From Nitrosospira sp. Nsp14 (GTDB lineage Bacteria > Pseudomonadota > Gammaproteobacteria > Burkholderiales > Nitrosomonadaceae), in assembly GCF_900113575.1 (NCBI RefSeq), contig NZ_FOPV01000012.1:29429-93428 (forward strand): a stretch of DNA of 64,000 nucleotides, written 5' to 3'. Positions within the stretch are counted from its first letter, which is position 1; the number at the start of each line of letters is the position of its first letter. Below are positions 8,944 to 17,576 of this stretch, piece by piece. Both the position numbers and the translations under genes were made by a program. The notes under the pieces are model-generated. The model made no database searches. It had not been told where the DNA came from and saw only the letters and a program-made list of their open reading frames with translations.

Positions 8944-10104
8944 CTACAACGCCTCCCGCCTTTGCCGAATCATGAACGCGAGTAGTCCCAGCCCGGCTAA
9001 AAACATGGCGTAGGTTCCGGGTTCGGGGATAACGCCGATGGCTATCACTTGGTCCACGTTATTGATGCCGGTGGCTTCGGTTAGAACCAGCCCACCACGC
9101 ACATCAACGAGCGAATTGAGATCCATCATGCCTGTGCCATCGGGGCCGGTAATGAAAGCATGGCGAGCGCCTTCAACCGTGGGAGAATAACCCACCACCT
9201 GTCCAGCCTCGTTGAAGCCCTGAGCGATGCTGTAATCAAATCCGCCACTACCGCCCAAAGTGCCAAGGTCTCTCATCCCCATCCCATCGGGGCCGATGAT
9301 GAAAGCATGGGGGGCGCCTCCAGCGGTGTAAGACCAACCCGCCGCCTGCCCGGCGCCGTTGATGCCAGAAGCATCGCTGTGATCACCGCCCAAAGTGCCA
9401 AGGTCTCTCATACCCATCCCGTCGGGGCCGGTGATGAAAGCATGCTGAAGACCTTCAGCCGTGTAAGACCAACCCGCCACCTGCCCGGCGTCGTTGATGC
9501 TGGAAGCACTGCTTTCAGTACCGCCCAAAGTGCCAAGGTCTCTCATACCCATCCCGTCGGGGCCGGTGATGAAAGCATGGCTGGGGCCGCCTCCAGCCGC
9601 GAGAGACCAACCCACCACCTGCCCGGCGTCGTTGATGCTGGAAGCACCGCTATGATCATAGAAGCCAGTGCCGCCCAACGTGCCAAGGTCTCTCATCCCC
9701 ATCCCGTCGGGGCCGGTGACGAAAGCATGGTGAAGACCTTCAGCCGTGTAAGACCAACCCGCCACCTGTCCCGCATCGTTAATGCTGGAAGCACCGCTAT
9801 GATCATAGAAGCCAGTGCCGCCCAACGTGCCAAGGTCTCTCATCCCCATCCCGTCGGGGCCGGTGATGAAAGCATGCCGAAGACCTTCAGCCGTGGAAGA
9901 CCAACCCGCCACCTGCCCGGCGTCGTTGATGCGGTTAAAGCCGGAATCATACGGGCCACCACCACCGCCCAAAGTGCCAAGCTCGGTTACCGTCTTGCTG
10001 TTGAGGTCGATGAGATATGAACGTACTTGTGCGGAGGCGGGGGTGCCGAAACCCAGACCAGCGAAAAATGCTGCAGCGAGGATAAAGCCAGGGATGATTT
10101 TCAT
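8944..10104 (-). CDS. HAF-repeat PEP-CTERM protein, array copy 3
   Basis: 386 residues. Signal peptide to about residue 26 (TPASAQ), then six unusually uniform HAF repeats with GPDGMGMRDLGTLGG nearly invariant, then PEPGTYAMFLAGLGLL and a short basic end (RQRREAL). The uniformity is visible in DNA: an 85-bp stretch at 9635-9719 recurs exactly at 9782-9866, so neighbouring repeats were recently copied or converted. The start ATG (10102-10104) follows GAAGAGGAGC. The promoter at 10178-10205 uses TTGCCA as its -35, the weakest -35 hexamer in the set. Confidence 0.9.
   Translation of the reverse strand: MKIIPGFILAAAFFAGLGFGTPASAQVRSYLIDLNSKTVTELGTLGGGGGPYDSGFNRINDAGQVAGWSSTAEGLRHAFITGPDGMGMRDLGTLGGTGFYDHSGASSINDAGQVAGWSYTAEGLHHAFVTGPDGMGMRDLGTLGGTGFYDHSGASSINDAGQVVGWSLAAGGGPSHAFITGPDGMGMRDLGTLGGTESSASSINDAGQVAGWSYTAEGLQHAFITGPDGMGMRDLGTLGGDHSDASGINGAGQAAGWSYTAGGAPHAFIIGPDGMGMRDLGTLGGSGGFDYSIAQGFNEAGQVVGYSPTVEGARHAFITGPDGTGMMDLNSLVDVRGGLVLTEATGINNVDQVIAIGVIPEPGTYAMFLAGLGLLAFMIRQRREAL
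9635..9866. repeat. Exact 85-bp direct repeat inside a HAF gene (147-bp period)
   Basis: Bases 9635-9719 and 9782-9866 are identical as read by eye. The 147-bp spacing equals one HAF repeat plus a four- to five-residue insertion (GFYDH-type), so a whole coding unit was duplicated in frame. Such repeats favour unequal recombination that changes repeat number without breaking the frame. Confidence 0.85.
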
Positions 10105-10177
10105 GATGCTCCTCTTCGGTATTCTTCAACAACAGGATGGGACTGCCAAGCTGTGAAAAAGCAATAATCCTAGTTTA

Positions 10178-10205
10178 AAGATAGATTAAAGACTTGAATT
10201 GGCAA
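10178..10205 (-). promoter_or_regulatory. Promoter of HAF copy 3
   Basis: On the minus strand a -35 like TTGCCA (10200-10205) is followed after 16 bases by a -10 like TATCTT (10178-10183), about 74 bases before the start codon. Same geometry as the other array promoters. Confidence 0.5.
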
Positions 10206-10440
10206 GGCGGACGAAATGGGAGATGCGCCTGGAAAGGCAACAGCAAAGGCGCCTTTGGGCGGTTCCTGAGGGAAAGGCAGTCTTCCTCTTTTAACGCTCC
10301 GGCGGCTTTAAACGCGCTGCCCATTTCTCGGCAAAAGCAACCCGCAGGGCCTTATGTTGGGGAGAGCATGCCAGGTGCGAGGGCTCATCAAGCAGCAGCT
10401 GCAACTACAGCATCATGGAAGTTATTAGGCCAGTACAGGG

Positions 10441-11766
10441 CTATCCCAGGCTAAACGTATTCCGGGCACTCATCTTCTTTCGTCGCGCAATGAATCCAAT
10501 CATGGCCAGGCCTGCAAGAAAGAGCGCAGAGGTCTCCGGCTCCGGGATGACTCCAATCGCGATGACCTGCCCTGCGTTATTGATGTCCACCGCCCCGGTT
10601 AGAATAATTCCCTCCGGCAGGTCAACCAGCGAATTGAGGTCGGTAATGCCCGCGCCATTAGGGCCAGTTATAAAAGCGTGGAAGGCCAAAGACCCGGCCT
10701 CGAGGTTAGACTGCCCAACCACCTGCCCGGCATTGTTGATCGCATACGCTCCGCTGTAATCTCCACCGAGCGTGCCGAGCTCCCTGGTGCCTGCGCCATC
10801 CGGCCCGGTAATGAAGGAGCGGTGAAGGTCAGGGAAGTCTTCTTCCGGCATCCAGTAAGTTAAGGTAACCTGGCCAGTATCATTAATTCCGGTAGCGCCA
10901 CTTGAAATTGCGTTAGAGTCGGAGAGGCCAACGTCTCTAATGCCGACCCCATCCTCGCCGGTGATAAACGGTTGGTGGGAAGGATCGCCGGCGCTACCCG
11001 TAACCTGCCCTGATGCATTGATACTGGAAGGACTGACAAAATACCAGCCGCCGCCACCCCCGTCAGGACCAACAGCGATATCCTTCATGCCCGCCCCATT
11101 CGGACCCGTGATAAAGGCATGCCAACTCCAACTCCCACAACACGGTTCGATCCGCTCCTCCGTGAACCATCCCACCACTTGCCCTTTATCATTGATGTCC
11201 CCAGCCTTACTGATGAGCTTACTTGCTGTGAGATCCCGCATACTCATTCCATCAACGTCGGTCATAAAAGCATGCGAGGCGCCTCCAGATGTATCGGACG
11301 ATCCCACCACCTGCCCGGAATTGTTGATGCCAGAGGCCTCGCTGTTCCTCCCGCCTAGAGTGCCAAGATCCCTCATCCCCATGCCGTTGGGGCCAGTGAT
11401 GAAAGAATGGAAAGAATAGTCGTATGTTGTTACCACTACCTGCCCGCTATCGTTGATGTCATAAGCAACGGTGTACATCCCACCAAGAGTGCCAAGGTCC
11501 TTCATTCCTACCCCATCAGGGCCGGTGATAAAAGCATGCGAACCGCCGATGGAGTAAGACTCCCCCACCACCTGCCCGGCGTCGTTCAGCGCCGCGGGGC
11601 GAGTCTGTCCTCCCTCGAGGTTCCCTAACTCGGTCGCTGTCCTGGTGTTCAGATCAATAAAATAGGCGCGGTCCTGTGCGGCGGCATGAGTAATAAACCC
11701 AGGGCCCGCAAACAGGGCTGCAGCGAGGATAAAGCTGCTCGCTTTGAAGCAATGGGTAATTTTCAT
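10441..11766 (-). CDS. HAF-repeat PEP-CTERM protein, array copy 4 (longest)
   Basis: 441 residues from the internal ATG at 11766. This start begins MKITHCFKAS and gives a proper signal peptide ending in THAAAQ; the upstream in-frame ATG at 11814 would prepend 16 unlikely residues and lies upstream of the predicted +1 of the promoter at 11818-11845. About seven HAF units are present, several diverged (HSFITG, QPFITG, RSFITG), with extra loops such as EERIEPCCGSW and GPDGGGGGWY. The sorting tail is PEPETSALFLAGLAMIGFIARRKK. It is the most diverged of the intact copies and carries a cysteine pair absent from its relatives. Confidence 0.88.
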   Translation of the reverse strand: MKITHCFKASSFILAAALFAGPGFITHAAAQDRAYFIDLNTRTATELGNLEGGQTRPAALNDAGQVVGESYSIGGSHAFITGPDGVGMKDLGTLGGMYTVAYDINDSGQVVVTTYDYSFHSFITGPNGMGMRDLGTLGGRNSEASGINNSGQVVGSSDTSGGASHAFMTDVDGMSMRDLTASKLISKAGDINDKGQVVGWFTEERIEPCCGSWSWHAFITGPNGAGMKDIAVGPDGGGGGWYFVSPSSINASGQVTGSAGDPSHQPFITGEDGVGIRDVGLSDSNAISSGATGINDTGQVTLTYWMPEEDFPDLHRSFITGPDGAGTRELGTLGGDYSGAYAINNAGQVVGQSNLEAGSLAFHAFITGPNGAGITDLNSLVDLPEGIILTGAVDINNAGQVIAIGVIPEPETSALFLAGLAMIGFIARRKKMSARNTFSLG

Positions 11767-11817
11767 GATCGAGTTGTCCCTCGGAAGGACGCACACTGCG
11801 AAAGCAAGGCACATTTA

Positions 11818-11845
11818 AAACTAGACGAGGAAGCCGAATTGTCAA
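11818..11845 (-). promoter_or_regulatory. Promoter of HAF copy 4
   Basis: TTGACA (11840-11845) and TAGTTT (11818-11823) on the minus strand, 16-bp spacer. The predicted transcript starts about 45 bases before the ATG at 11766. Confidence 0.65.
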
Positions 11846-11870
11846 GGCACGATGAATTCCAAGTCGGGCC

Positions 11871-12040
11871 GCCCGCTTCAACCCGCGCATTAACGCATCT
11901 AACAAACGACGCTTCGATAGCGTGTTGACAGAGATCTGACGGGATAAAAACCGGTGGTCGGCCGCAGGCGGTCCGGGACGACGCCCACAGATGCAGCGGT
12001 AGCTTACATGGCACATCTAAACGGTAGCCACTTCCGCAAG
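11871..12040. repeat. Intergenic repeat upstream of HAF copy 4 (family of three)
   Basis: This stretch, beginning GCGCATTAACGCATC and including GATAAAAACCGG, recurs with moderate divergence at about 22315-22440 and 23714-23880. The 11.9-kb and 23.7-kb copies share sequence down to GTAGCCACTTCCGCAA, next to the antitoxin-like gene or its remnant. It shows that intergenic DNA was duplicated along with the HAF genes. Confidence 0.7.
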
Positions 12041-12169
12041 GCGCGCGACAGGGAATACTACCTCGTCCAACTGACGCGGACAGGCATCAAGAACCGTGAG
12101 AATGCATACTGGGCGGAGCGTGACATCGACTCGCACGACGTGATGAGCCGCTACGCCCTGGAGGATTAG
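12007..12169 (+). pseudogene. Truncated copy of the RelB/RHH-like antitoxin gene
   Basis: The codons from about 12043 on read DREYYLVQLTRTGIKN...MSRYALED and align with the C-terminal two thirds of the intact small protein at 24092-24286 (REYYL, TGIKN, AYWAE, MSRYALED). The N-terminal DNA-binding strand is missing; its place is taken by upstream intergenic sequence (MAHLNGSHF...), consistent with a deletion after duplication. A short chimeric ORF remains open, but without the ribbon it should not bind DNA. Confidence 0.6.
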
Positions 12170-12204
12170 CACCGAGTGCAGGGTAAGTAATGCGGGGCGG
12201 ATCG

Positions 12205-12440
12205 TTGTGCTGAGGCCACCCCACGACTTGTCCCGAGCTGTTTATGTCATCTGCCCAAACACGATAGCCGCCGCTTAAAGTGCTAATCTCGGTCGCGGTC
12301 CTGCTGTTGAGATCATGAGATAAGAACGATAAGGTTGGTCCTGGGCGATCGCCTGAGTTATAAAGCCGGGGCTAGCGAACAGAGCTACAGGGAGGAAAAA
12401 CTTCCGGTTTTAAAGCCGTGGGGTCTTTTTCGTGATGAGG
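12205..12440 (-). pseudogene. HAF gene 5' remnant with lost start codon
   Basis: On the minus strand the signal-peptide region (LFASPGFITQAIAQDQ) and the start of the first repeat (INSSGQ-like, then GG) can be followed, but the start is ACG instead of ATG, a stop falls after RL early in the signal peptide, and the frame shifts after the cleavage region. Only the first roughly 80 codons survive; the rest of the gene is absent, and the next HAF gene begins downstream. Confidence 0.75.
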
Positions 12441-12514
12441 GACTTCGCTGGAAGGGATACTGCTGGAGGAGCAGCACGATTTCAAGGTAGACCACGGAGT
12501 CGGCTAGCATAGGC

Positions 12515-13684
12515 CTACCCCAGGCTAAAACCTCCAGCATTCATCTTTTTTCGCCGCGCGGTGAATCCGACAAGGGCCAGGCCTGCAAGAAAGAGCGCAT
12601 AAATCTCCGGCTCCGGGACAACTCCGATTGCCACCACTTGCCCGTTGTTATTGATGCCGATGGCATCAGTAAAAATCACCCCGGGCGGATGAACCAGGGA
12701 ATTGAGGTCCGTCACGCCCGCGCCATTGGGGCCGGTGATAAAAGCATGCGGATCGCGTCCATCGTAACGGCCTCCAGCCGTGTAAAATGAGCCCACCACC
12801 TGCCCGGAATCGTTGATGCCATTAGCGTTGGTCAACGGAGGGCCCATAGGGGTAAGATCCCTCATATCCATCCCGTCCGGGCCGGTGATGAAAGCATGCG
12901 AGTCGTTTATCGGCGTCTCCGTTATAAAAGATCCCACCACCTGGCCCGTAGCGTTGATGCCATTAGCACCGCTGTTAATACTGGCTAAAGGTCCAAGGTC
13001 TCTCATACCCATCCCGTTGGCGCCGGTAATGAAAGCAAGGTAGCCCCCGCTAGCCGCGCCAAACTCGCCCACCACCTGTCCGGCATCGTTGATGCCCCTT
13101 GCAACGCTGTTAATCCCCAAACTGGCAAGGGCTCTCATACCCATCCCATCGGGGCTCGTGATGAAAGCATCATGCAAACCACTAGCCAGATCAGAAGCAC
13201 CCACTACCTGGCCAGCCTCATTGATGGCATAAGCCGAGCTCCTACCACCGTCCAAAGTGCCAAGGTCTCTCATACCCATCCCATTGGGTTCGGTGATGAA
13301 AGCATGGAGAGCGCCTCCAGCCGTTTCAGACGAACCCACCACCTGCCCGGCGTCGTTGATGTCGGATGCCCCGCTGCTAGAGCCGCCCAAGGTGCCAAGG
13401 TCTCTCATGCCGGTCCCGTTGGGGCCAGTGATGAAAGCGTGGGGAAAGCCGCCAGCTGTGACAAACGTACCCACCACTTGTCCGGAATCGTTGATGCCAT
13501 ATGCAGAGCTAAAATTATGGTTCACGGTGCCGAGATCGGTTGCTGTTTTGCTGTTGAGGTCGATAAAGAATGCATGTTCTACTTGTTGTACTTGGGCGGA
13601 AGCGCTGGTGCCGAAACCCAGACCAGCAGAAAATGCTGCAGCAAGGATAAGGCCACGGACTTTGAAGCCACGGATGACTTTCAT
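12515..13684 (-). CDS. HAF-repeat PEP-CTERM protein, array copy 6
   Basis: 389 residues: signal peptide ending in TSASAQ (about residue 30), six HAF units (two degenerate: HDAFITS, LAFITGANG) and the tail PEPEIYALFLAGLALVGFTARRKK followed by a short extension (MNAGGFSLG). The extension recurs in copies 4, 7, 8, 10 and 11 as FSLG or a variant and marks them as one subfamily. The promoter lies at 13757-13784, and a Tn3 transposase remnant separates the gene from the next upstream unit. Confidence 0.9.
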   Translation of the reverse strand: MKVIRGFKVRGLILAAAFSAGLGFGTSASAQVQQVEHAFFIDLNSKTATDLGTVNHNFSSAYGINDSGQVVGTFVTAGGFPHAFITGPNGTGMRDLGTLGGSSSGASDINDAGQVVGSSETAGGALHAFITEPNGMGMRDLGTLDGGRSSAYAINEAGQVVGASDLASGLHDAFITSPDGMGMRALASLGINSVARGINDAGQVVGEFGAASGGYLAFITGANGMGMRDLGPLASINSGANGINATGQVVGSFITETPINDSHAFITGPDGMDMRDLTPMGPPLTNANGINDSGQVVGSFYTAGGRYDGRDPHAFITGPNGAGVTDLNSLVHPPGVIFTDAIGINNNGQVVAIGVVPEPEIYALFLAGLALVGFTARRKKMNAGGFSLG

Positions 13685-13756
13685 GATGAATCCTTCCTAG
13701 TTTTCTCAACAAAAGGTGGGACTGCCAAGCTGTCAAAAAGCAATGCTCCTGCTTTG

Positions 13757-13784
13757 AGGATAGATCAAAGATTTGAATCATCAA
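13757..13784 (-). promoter_or_regulatory. Promoter of HAF copy 6
   Basis: TTGATG (13779-13784) and TATCCT (13757-13762) on the minus strand, 16-bp spacer, 73 bases before the ATG. Confidence 0.6.
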
Positions 13785-13839
13785 GGGGCACGAAGTACAG
13801 GATGCCTGTCAGGTCGTCAAACGCCACCGCGCGAGCGGT

Positions 13840-14075
13840 CTGAATTTACTCGTCGCCGCCATCATTTATGGAACACGAACTATCTGCAGCGGGCTGTCGA
13901 TCACCTTCGAAAGCAAGGGCACCATCCGGCGCCCGGATATCTTGCCCATCCGTTCCCCTTGGGCTGGGAGCACATCAACCTGACGGGCGATTACCAATGG
14001 GATACGTCTCCGATTCTCGGGCCAGACCAGTTTCGGCCGCTTCGAACCCGTATACATGACTTCGCCGCAGCGGCT
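13840..14075 (+). pseudogene. Tn3-family transposase C-terminal remnant, copy A
   Basis: Translation gives LNLLVAAIIY, then after a one-base frameshift WNTNYLQRAVDHLR and PLGWEHINLTGDY...FRPLR, which is the characteristic C-terminal end of Tn3-family transposases. The rest of the transposase and the 38-bp terminal repeats are not seen. Related but shorter pieces occur at 17400-17560 and 18871-19030 in the equivalent position between HAF units, so this fragment was caught in the tandem duplication. Confidence 0.85.
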
Positions 14076-14109
14076 TGGCGTGCTTTAAAGCGCGAATCGT
14101 GTCTTTACC

Positions 14110-15300
14110 TCAACTACCGGCCTGCCCCAGGCTAAAAGCTTCCCCACCCATCTCCTTTCGCCGTGCAATGAAACCGATCAGGGCCAGGCCTGCAAGAAGC
14201 AGCGCGTAGGTCTCAGGCTCCGGAACGATTCCGATGGCAACCACCTGCCCATTGTTATTGATGTCGTTGGCATGCGTTAGAACCACTCCCACCGGCAGAT
14301 CAACCAGCAAATTGAGGTCCATCATGCCTGCTCCGTTGGGGCCGGTGACGAAAGCATGCTCTATGTCCGGGCCTCCAGCAATGCCCGAATGACCCATGGC
14401 CGAACTACCCACCACCTGCCCCGCGTTATTGATGGCGCGAGCCTCGCTGCCATTACCGCCCAAAGTGCCAAGGTCTCTCATGTTTGTCCCGTTGGAGCCG
14501 GTAATAAAGGCATGACCGTAAGAATAAGGATCAATGTCCACGGCATTTGTGGCCCTTCCCACCACTTGGCCGGCATTGTTAATATCATTGGCCCAGCTGT
14601 CGTTCCCGCCGAGAGTTCCAAGATCTGTCATGCCGACGCCGTTGGGGCCCGTTATAAAAGCATGAGATGGTCCGGTCGTGTAGTCGTACCCTACGACCTA
14701 GCCCGCGTCATTGATTCCGAAAGCGGAACTGTATCGTCCTCCAAGGCTCTTCATGCCCATGCCATTCGGGCCAGTTATAAAAGCATGAGATACTTGATCA
14801 CTTCTAACCGATAGGTCCCCGACGACCTGCCCGGTGTTATTGATATCATAAGCATGACTAAGCGAATACTCTTCGAATGGGCCTAGATTGGTCATTCCCC
14901 TACCATTGGGCCCAGTTATGAAAGCATGTGAAGTGTTCCCTACGCCGGGAAGAAAGGAGGTACCGGCCACTTGCCCCGAAGCGTTGATACCAGAAGCCGA
15001 ACTCCCGCCTCCGCCCAGATCACCGAGATCGGTCATGCCGACGCCATTGGGTCCGGTAATAAAAGCACGCTGACCGGCGGCGGTGTAGGAGAATCCCGCT
15101 ACTTGCCCGGAATCGTTGATAGCAGAGGCGTAACTAGAATCCCCGCCCAGCATACCGAGACTTGTCACCTGCCCAGTGTTGAGGTCAACAATGTACGAGA
15201 CATTTTGTTGGGCAGAGGCAGGAAATATAAAACCGAAACCGGCACTCACTGCTGCGGCGAGGATAAGGCTGGGAATTTTGAAGCCACGGATGATTTTCAT
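14110..15300 (-). pseudogene. HAF-repeat PEP-CTERM gene interrupted by an amber codon (copy 7)
   Basis: The frame is otherwise continuous for 397 codons: signal peptide ending PASAQ, six HAF units and the tail PEPETYALLLAGLALIGFIARRKE with GGEAFSLGQAGS. At 14698-14700 the conserved INDAGQ glutamine reads TAG, a single C-to-T change from CAG. As written it encodes a 200-residue truncated product without the sorting tail; the downstream half (14110-14697) remains fully open. The damage is either very recent, suppressed, or a sequencing error. The promoter at 15373-15400 is still present. Confidence 0.88.
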
Positions 15301-15372
15301 GATGAATCCTTCTCGGTTTTCTCAACAAAAGGTGGGGCCGCCAGGGTGTCAAAAAGCAATACTCCTGTTTTG

Positions 15373-15400
15373 AGGGTAGATCAAGGATTTGAATTATCAA
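15373..15400 (-). promoter_or_regulatory. Promoter of HAF copy 7
   Basis: TTGATA (15395-15400) and TACCCT (15373-15378) on the minus strand with a 16-bp spacer. Confidence 0.5.
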
Positions 15401-15544
15401 GGGGCACGAAATCCAGGATGCCTGTCAGGTCGTCCACCTCAGAGCCTGCAGGCCCTTCTGGGGCCAGCATGGACGGTGCGCATTGGCACGACGAAGCTTC
15501 AGCGTCCCGGAAGTTATTAACCCGAAGTTTATTCAACTACAGGC

Positions 15545-16077
15545 CTATCCCAAGCTAATAGCTTCCCCATCCATCTTCTTTCGCCGCGCGATGAAACGAT
15601 CAGAGCTAAGCCTGCAAGAAGAAGCGCGAGCGATGCTGACATCTTCACCTAACGAGCCAAGGTCCCTTATGCTCTCGCCATTAGAGCCAGTGATGAAGGC
15701 AGTTTTAGAAGAAGAAGTTGGAGTAGAATTTCCCACCACTTGCGCCGCCTCATTGATGTCCGCCGCGTCATCGTAGATACTACTACCTGCCAAGCTCAGA
15801 TCTCTCATCCCCATGCCATCAGGACCGGTAATGAAGCCATGGTTAAGTCCTTGACCTGAGGGAAAATAATATCCCACCACCCGTCCGACATCATTCAACG
15901 CCCTAGGTACGGTCGTACCTCCCTCCAGGCGTTCAAGCTGGGTTACCGTCCTTGTGTTGAGGTCAATCAGGAATGGAAGGTGTTCCTGGGCGACGGCATG
16001 AGTACCATGGCCCAGACCGACATCAGGGCAACGCGCAGAATGAGGTTGCTGACGTTGAAGCAACGGTTGAGTGACAT
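15545..16077 (-). pseudogene. HAF gene with 5' frameshift and internal deletion (copy 8)
   Basis: From the ATG at 16075-16077 the signal peptide begins MSLNRCFNVSNLIL. A frameshift near the cleavage site then moves it into the frame HAVAQEHLPFLIDLN. About three HAF units follow, and a deletion joins the last repeat directly to the final basic end (FIARRKKMDGEAISLG), removing the PEP motif and most of the membrane helix. The residual 172-codon frame at 15545-16063 would lack both export and sorting signals. Confidence 0.8.
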
Positions 16078-16160
16078 GGCATCCTCCGGCAGGGCGATGT
16101 TTAGGATCGGTTACTTCAAAATAGGTAATGGAAGTTAAGCTGTCAAAAGGCAGTCCCTAT

Positions 16161-17251
16161 TTATCCCGGATTTTCCGCCTTCTTTCGTCTCGCCATGAAC
16201 CCGACCAAGCCTAAGCCAGCCAGCAGCAAGGCATAGGTTTCAGGTTCGGGAACACTCGTTGCGATGATCTGCCCCCGGTTATTGATGTCCACGGCGTTTG
16301 TTAAAAGAAGCCCGTCCGGCAGGAAATCCAGCGAATTAAGGTCCGTCATGCCTACGCCATTGGGGCCGGTCACAAAGGCATGAATATTGCCAGAGACGGT
16401 GGGGGAATTTCCAACCACCTGTCCCGCGTCATTGATCCCCTCAGCGTCGGTACCAAGTCTGCCTAAATTGCCAAGGGCCGTTATACCCACACCATTGGGT
16501 CCCGTGATGCCCGCGCCCCCCGCTACCTGCCCGGAAGCGTTCATGTCGCTGGCAACATCGCCACGGCCCCCAAATCTGCCAAGAACCTGCGTCCCGGCGC
16601 CGTCGGGACCGGTGATGAACGAAACAAAGCCCCCCCCTCCGGCGGTGCGAACACTGCAAGCACCTGCCCCGCATCGTTTATCGCAAACGCAGCGCTGTCG
16701 GCACCCGCCGGAATGCCGCCAAGATCCCTCATCCCCACGCCGTTGGGACCAGTGATGAAAGCATGCAGAGAATTGTCTGTAGTGGTACGTACTCCCACCA
16801 CCTGCCCCGCACTGTTGATGCCTGTAGCCCTACTATTATCTCGCCCCAAAGTGCCTAAGTCGCGCATCCCGATGCCATTGGGACCGGTGATAAAAGCATG
16901 GTCAGCGCCCGTCGCCGTCCTGAACTCTCCCACCACCTGCCCCGAATCGTTAATCCCTAAAGCCCGGCTGAAGTTGCCGCCCAAAGAGACCAGGTTCCTG
17001 ATGCCCTCGCCATCAGGCCCGGTGATGAAGCCCATCCCTGAGGTTTCTCCCACCAGCTGCCCAGCATGGTTTATGGCCTCAACAGATATGAGATGACCCG
17101 GAGACCCAAGCTCCTTTACTGTCCTGTTGTTGAGGTCGATGAGGTATGAATGTTGTACTTGTGCGGCGGCGCTGGTGGCGAAACCCAGACCAGCAGAAAA
17201 TGCTGCAGCGAGGATAAAGCCACGGACTTTGAAACCAGGGGTGATTTTCAT
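16161..17251 (-). pseudogene. HAF-repeat PEP-CTERM gene split at a G8 tract (copy 9, possibly phase-variable)
   Basis: The upstream part (17251 down to 16541) encodes a signal peptide (TSAAAQ) and about four HAF units. The downstream part, in another frame, encodes the rest and the tail PEPETYALLLAGLGLVGFMARRKK ending at 16161. The switch falls at a run of eight C on the plus strand (16630-16637; G8 in the gene). With nine G the frame GGC-TTT-GTT continues as GFVSFITGPDG, exactly as expected for a HAF unit; with eight it ends at 16541. The gene is therefore one slippage away from full length. It could be a true off-phase allele, a fixed mutation or an assembly error. Confidence 0.85.
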
Positions 17252-17327
17252 GATGAATCCTCTTTATTTTTTTTCGATGAAAGGATAGGACTGCCGGTGC
17301 TGTCAAAAAGCAATACTCCAATTTTTA

Positions 17328-17355
17328 AAAATAGATAAAGGATTTGAATTGTCAA
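17328..17355 (-). promoter_or_regulatory. Promoter of HAF copy 9
   Basis: TTGACA (17350-17355) and TATTTT (17328-17333) on the minus strand, 16-bp spacer; a good sigma-70 match. Confidence 0.65.
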
Positions 17356-17399
17356 GGCGACGAAATGCAGGATGCCTGTCCGCGCGTCCGTCGCCATGC

Positions 17400-17560
17400 C
17401 TGGAAATCTTGCCCATCGGTCGCCCTTAGGCTGGCAGCACATCAACCTGACAGTCGATTACCTACGGGATACGTCTCCGATTCTTGGGCCAAACCAGTTT
17501 CGGCCGCTTCGGACCCTTATGCATGACTTCCCCGCAGCGGCTTAGCGTGCTTTAAAGCGC
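17400..17560 (+). pseudogene. Tn3-family transposase remnant, copy B
   Basis: Reads SPLGWQHINLTVDY and TSPILGPNQFRPLRT in the plus frame, the same domain as copy A but starting later and with substitutions. Its sequence and flanks are almost identical to copy C at 18871-19030 (Tn3 pieces and surrounding roughly 340 bp), pointing to a recent tandem duplication of the HAF unit between them. Confidence 0.8.
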
Positions 17561-17576
17561 GAACCGTGTCTTTACC

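Noticed and set aside
9160..10020. Long plus-strand ORF (286 codons) antisense to HAF copy 3
   Set aside because: It is the mirror frame of the highly regular HAF repeats; repeated codons without stops keep it open. Similar shadows occur opposite other HAF genes, and none has a ribosome binding site or signal.
8940..10100. Regularly spaced repeats in the HAF array as a possible CRISPR array
   Set aside because: The repeats are coding (about 135-147 bp period), degenerate at the amino-acid level and without unique spacers; no cas genes.
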